DNA of 64,000 nucleotides from JANSWY01 sp965228955 (GTDB lineage Bacteria > Bacteroidota > Bacteroidia > Cytophagales > Cyclobacteriaceae). The notes beneath the pieces are model-generated. The model saw only the letters and a program-made list of their open reading frames with translations, was not told where the DNA came from and ran no database searches. Made by a program: the position numbers and the translations under genes. The stretch spans positions 5,766,001 through 5,830,000 of the forward strand of contig OZ245848.1 in assembly GCA_965228955.1 (NCBI GenBank), given 5' to 3'. Positions 61,576 through 64,000 of this stretch are shown piece after piece; within the stretch, counting starts at the first letter, position 1; every line of letters begins with the position of its first letter.

Positions 61576-62146
61576 TTTCTTCTTTAGTTTTTTCACTCAA
61601 CATCTCCACCAAAACCTTTCTCACATAGAAAAGCCTCGATTTGATTGTTCCTTCACTTACTTCATAAATCTCAGCAAGTTCTTTTACTGAAAACTCTTGC
61701 TGATACCGTAACAAAAACAGCTCTCTTTTATCCTCTTCTAATCTTTCCAGAGCAATGTAAACCTGATCCGTAAGCAGCTGCTCATCCAGAACCTGTTCAA
61801 TATTTGGAACCTGAATCTGATTTTTCTCCAACTGATTCAAATACTCTTCTTCAAAGCTTCTTTTTCGATAGGCATTCTTACACATGTTGGCTGCTACCTG
61901 AAAAAGCCATGGCGAAAAGCTTTTATCTGCATTGTACAATTCAGGCTTTTCAATCAGTTTGCTAAACAGGTCATGAACATAATCTTCAGCCATCTCACCA
62001 TTGGACCAGAGCATGCGATAGAAGAACCCTTTCAATCTACCAGAATATCGATCATAGAGACAACTAAAGGCCTTATGATTCCCGTTTTGCACGAGAATCA
62101 TAAGTTCCTGGTCAGGTTTGTTTTTATATGATGTGAATAACCTCAA
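61562..62146 (-). CDS. ECF-type RNA polymerase sigma factor
   Basis: The 194-residue protein has sigma region 2 (FSCLYDRYSGRLKGFFYRML, EDYVHDLFSKLIE) and region 4 with HTH (FSVKELAEIYEVSEGTIKSRLFYVRKVL). The start is TTG directly after the upstream stop codon (TAATTG), so it relies on translational coupling. It is in an operon with an FGE-fold protein upstream and a putative anti-sigma factor downstream. Confidence 0.92.
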   Translation of the reverse strand: MRLFTSYKNKPDQELMILVQNGNHKAFSCLYDRYSGRLKGFFYRMLWSNGEMAEDYVHDLFSKLIEKPELYNADKSFSPWLFQVAANMCKNAYRKRSFEEEYLNQLEKNQIQVPNIEQVLDEQLLTDQVYIALERLEEDKRELFLLRYQQEFSVKELAEIYEVSEGTIKSRLFYVRKVLVEMLSEKTKEENEKG

Positions 62147-64000
62147 TTATTCTTCAATTACTTCCATAAATAATCTGAATCCAATAGCACTGTCAGGCCC
62201 ATCGTACTCATTGACGCTTTGAATTGTACACTCGTCTGGGACATGGTTCCAGCTTCCTCCCATTGCTTTACCTTTTTCATCGATCATCTCAGCAACATTC
62301 CCTGTCATGTCAAATAATTCCAGGCCATTAGGGAAGTAAGTGGCCACCGGAGACATCATGGTGAAGCCATCACCTTTGATTCCAGCAGGGCACGTGATTT
62401 CTTCAGGAGTTTTAACATTGGCCAGATAGCAATCATGGTGATTTTTGATCTTGTTTCTTTTGCTCCAATCAAACTGCCACCATGGATACCTGATATCAGA
62501 TCCAGCTACCTGGTATTCCTGAATGTCTCGTTTGCCACTTTTATTTGTTGGCTTTGCTTTTACAGTATTGTGCTCAAGGTTCCAGCTGGTGAATCCTTTA
62601 TAACCCAAAGCAGCCATGGTCCATTCACTTCTTGAAGGAAGTCTGAATTTTACCTTTTTGAATTTTCTATCTTCCTGCTGATTGTATTGAGCAGTTAACC
62701 ATTCGCAATATGCCACCGCAGCTTCATAGGAAACATCAATTGCCGGGTAATCCCAATAAGCATTCAGTCTTGATACTGCAGTTTGAGCAGCTTTCATATT
62801 AGTAGGGCTATAGTGATAGTTTTTCAACATTGTGGCCGCAAATTCGCCGTACTTGCTCAGATCAGGTTTTGTCATATTATAGAGATCTTCAAAACCATTA
62901 TTATAAAGATAGTCCATATAATGCCACATTCTCTTGTTGGTGACCTCAACTTTGGAAGCATAGATGTTGTCTTTGAGCTTCACCATATTTTTGTCAAGTT
63001 GTTTCAGAAAAATATCAGTTTTCTCAAACGTCAATACCTTTTGCTTTTCCTGGGCCTGAAGCAACATTTCAACGCGGTTCTTAATTTGCGATTTGTCTGC
63101 CAGCTTGATGATTTGATCTCTCCATTCCTTAGCTAACTCAGTATTTCCCTCATTCTCGTAGTACTCTTTCAGGAGTAAAAAAGGAAGGATGTAATTGCTT
63201 TCATAGACTTTACCGGTAGCATATTTAGGCTCTCCGGCAAAATCAACAGTCAGATAATCCAGTAAGAATTTTTGTTCAATATTAGTTTTCAGCGTGCCGT
63301 AATGATCAAAAGACTCATCGCTGTGGATGGAAGCAAGTCCCACCACATATAATCGTTGTTCGATATCTCTTAATTGCTCGGCAGGAAGAGTCAAAGCGTA
63401 GAAGAACTCAGCTGACTCATTAGACTCAGGCAGACCTTTTACCAGTCCATCTGATTGCGGTTTTTGTAAATTGTTTTCCTCCAGAAAGTCGAAGAAGTAT
63501 TGGTCATTGTCTACAAAATCCAGACATAATATTTTAACATCCTTTCTAATTTCCATTACATCTTGCAAGACCCAAAGTGGAACTGTTGTGGCTTCACCTT
63601 GAGTAACCAATATTCCATTATCACTTACTGACATCAGAACATTGTAAGAGTAATTGAGTAGGCTTGAATAAATGGCCTTACTATCAAATAACTCCTGACT
63701 AAGTTGCTTTCTTTTAACTCTGTCAAATGCCAACTCACTTACCATAATTTGATCAGCCATCATTAAATTCTTTGAGCTACTCAATGAAAGGGCTTCTTTC
63801 ATGATAGCCGTTCCTTCACTTGACCAGCCAATGGATTTTGCTTGGGCATAAAGAACTGTTTGTGTCTTACCAAACCTTGACTCCATTTCTGAGCTTATGG
63901 CCTGCAATTCGTTCTCGTGTTGACCGGCATATCTTGCGGCTCTGAAGTATTCCAACCAGTCGTTTTGATCCTCGGGGTTCTCTAGCAGGTAACTCTTCCA
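62147..64000 (-). CDS. Formylglycine-generating-enzyme-fold (SUMF1) protein, 5' end outside window
   Basis: This is a partial gene whose N-terminus lies beyond the right edge; the frame is open through base 64000 (WLEYFRAARYAG is preceded by KSYLLENPEDQND). About 420 residues of helical sequence precede a C-terminal FGE-sulfatase domain with AIDVSYEAAVAYCEWLTAQY, FRLPSRSEWTMAALGYKG, LFDMTGNVAEMIDEKGKAMGGSWN and the final IGFRLFME. The fold is shared with GldJ/GldK gliding and T9SS lipoproteins, which lack enzymatic activity; the Cys of catalytic FGEs is not clearly placed here. It is the first visible gene of the sigma operon. Confidence 0.85.
   Translation of the reverse strand, partial: WKSYLLENPEDQNDWLEYFRAARYAGQHENELQAISSEMESRFGKTQTVLYAQAKSIGWSSEGTAIMKEALSLSSSKNLMMADQIMVSELAFDRVKRKQLSQELFDSKAIYSSLLNYSYNVLMSVSDNGILVTQGEATTVPLWVLQDVMEIRKDVKILCLDFVDNDQYFFDFLEENNLQKPQSDGLVKGLPESNESAEFFYALTLPAEQLRDIEQRLYVVGLASIHSDESFDHYGTLKTNIEQKFLLDYLTVDFAGEPKYATGKVYESNYILPFLLLKEYYENEGNTELAKEWRDQIIKLADKSQIKNRVEMLLQAQEKQKVLTFEKTDIFLKQLDKNMVKLKDNIYASKVEVTNKRMWHYMDYLYNNGFEDLYNMTKPDLSKYGEFAATMLKNYHYSPTNMKAAQTAVSRLNAYWDYPAIDVSYEAAVAYCEWLTAQYNQQEDRKFKKVKFRLPSRSEWTMAALGYKGFTSWNLEHNTVKAKPTNKSGKRDIQEYQVAGSDIRYPWWQFDWSKRNKIKNHHDCYLANVKTPEEITCPAGIKGDGFTMMSPVATYFPNGLELFDMTGNVAEMIDEKGKAMGGSWNHVPDECTIQSVNEYDGPDSAIGFRLFMEVIEE

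Overview
The window reads as chromosomal DNA of a marine or soil Bacteroidota bacterium, most likely order Cytophagales (a Roseivirga/Fulvivirga/Reichenbachiella-type genome). This placement is inferred from several things: AT-rich DNA, few Shine-Dalgarno sequences, a promoter box of the TAnnTTTG type before prfA, a type IX secretion sorting domain on a secreted alpha-amylase, a MacB/FtsX permease with no adjacent ATPase gene, TPR-type sensor kinases and many small lipoproteins or exported proteins ending in AQ-type signal peptides. I see no tRNA, rRNA, CRISPR array, insertion sequence, prophage or integrase.

Layout. 1-9.4 kb: a class V aminotransferase cut by the window edge, a Rieske ferredoxin, a CaCA cation exchanger, an FtsX-like permease, a GAF protein, an SDR enzyme and a tandem pair of TerB-like proteins. 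9.4-22.7 kb: an uncharacterised protein, arylamine N-acetyltransferase, DNA glycosylase Tag, release factor 1 (prfA), a beta-helix lipoprotein, a YjbQ protein, a thioesterase, a GATase, an AraC regulator with an S41 peptidase, and an operon whose last product ends in a Cys-Gly repeat tail. 22.8-29.2 kb: two TPR histidine kinases around a voltage-gated channel homologue with an altered filter, and thioredoxin. 29.2-38.1 kb: an NrtR-like Nudix regulator in an operon with an MFS transporter, an epoxide-hydrolase-like enzyme, a class III cyclase, an SH3b protein and a YceI-porin-YceI operon. 38.2-41.1 kb: a penicillin-binding protein 1A.

41.3-48.5 kb is the best regulatory region. An AraC regulator and the dehydrogenase gene behind it each carry the same pair of direct repeats spaced 21 bp. 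Next comes a secreted GH13 alpha-amylase with three tandem starch-binding modules, divergent from a membrane AraC-type regulator whose extracytoplasmic domain itself looks starch-binding. Direct repeats lie between the two. 48.5-64 kb: a MarR gene and a RidA-like lipoprotein gene that share a palindromic operator, a metallo-hydrolase, zinc-ribbon, NADAR and J-domain cluster, another AraC regulator, an HD phosphohydrolase, a CvfB-like RNA-binding protein, a second class V aminotransferase, and an operon of formylglycine-enzyme-fold protein, ECF sigma factor and putative anti-sigma factor that runs off the right edge.

No single large new system stands out. The most testable new observations are the two predicted regulons with repeated operators (41.9-42.9 kb and 50.6-51.1 kb), the starch-sensing regulator and amylase pair, the channel lacking the second filter glycine, and the protein with a CxxC-repeat tail. 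Most gene starts were chosen by ATG position and family alignment from memory. Several genes appear to begin with TTG.
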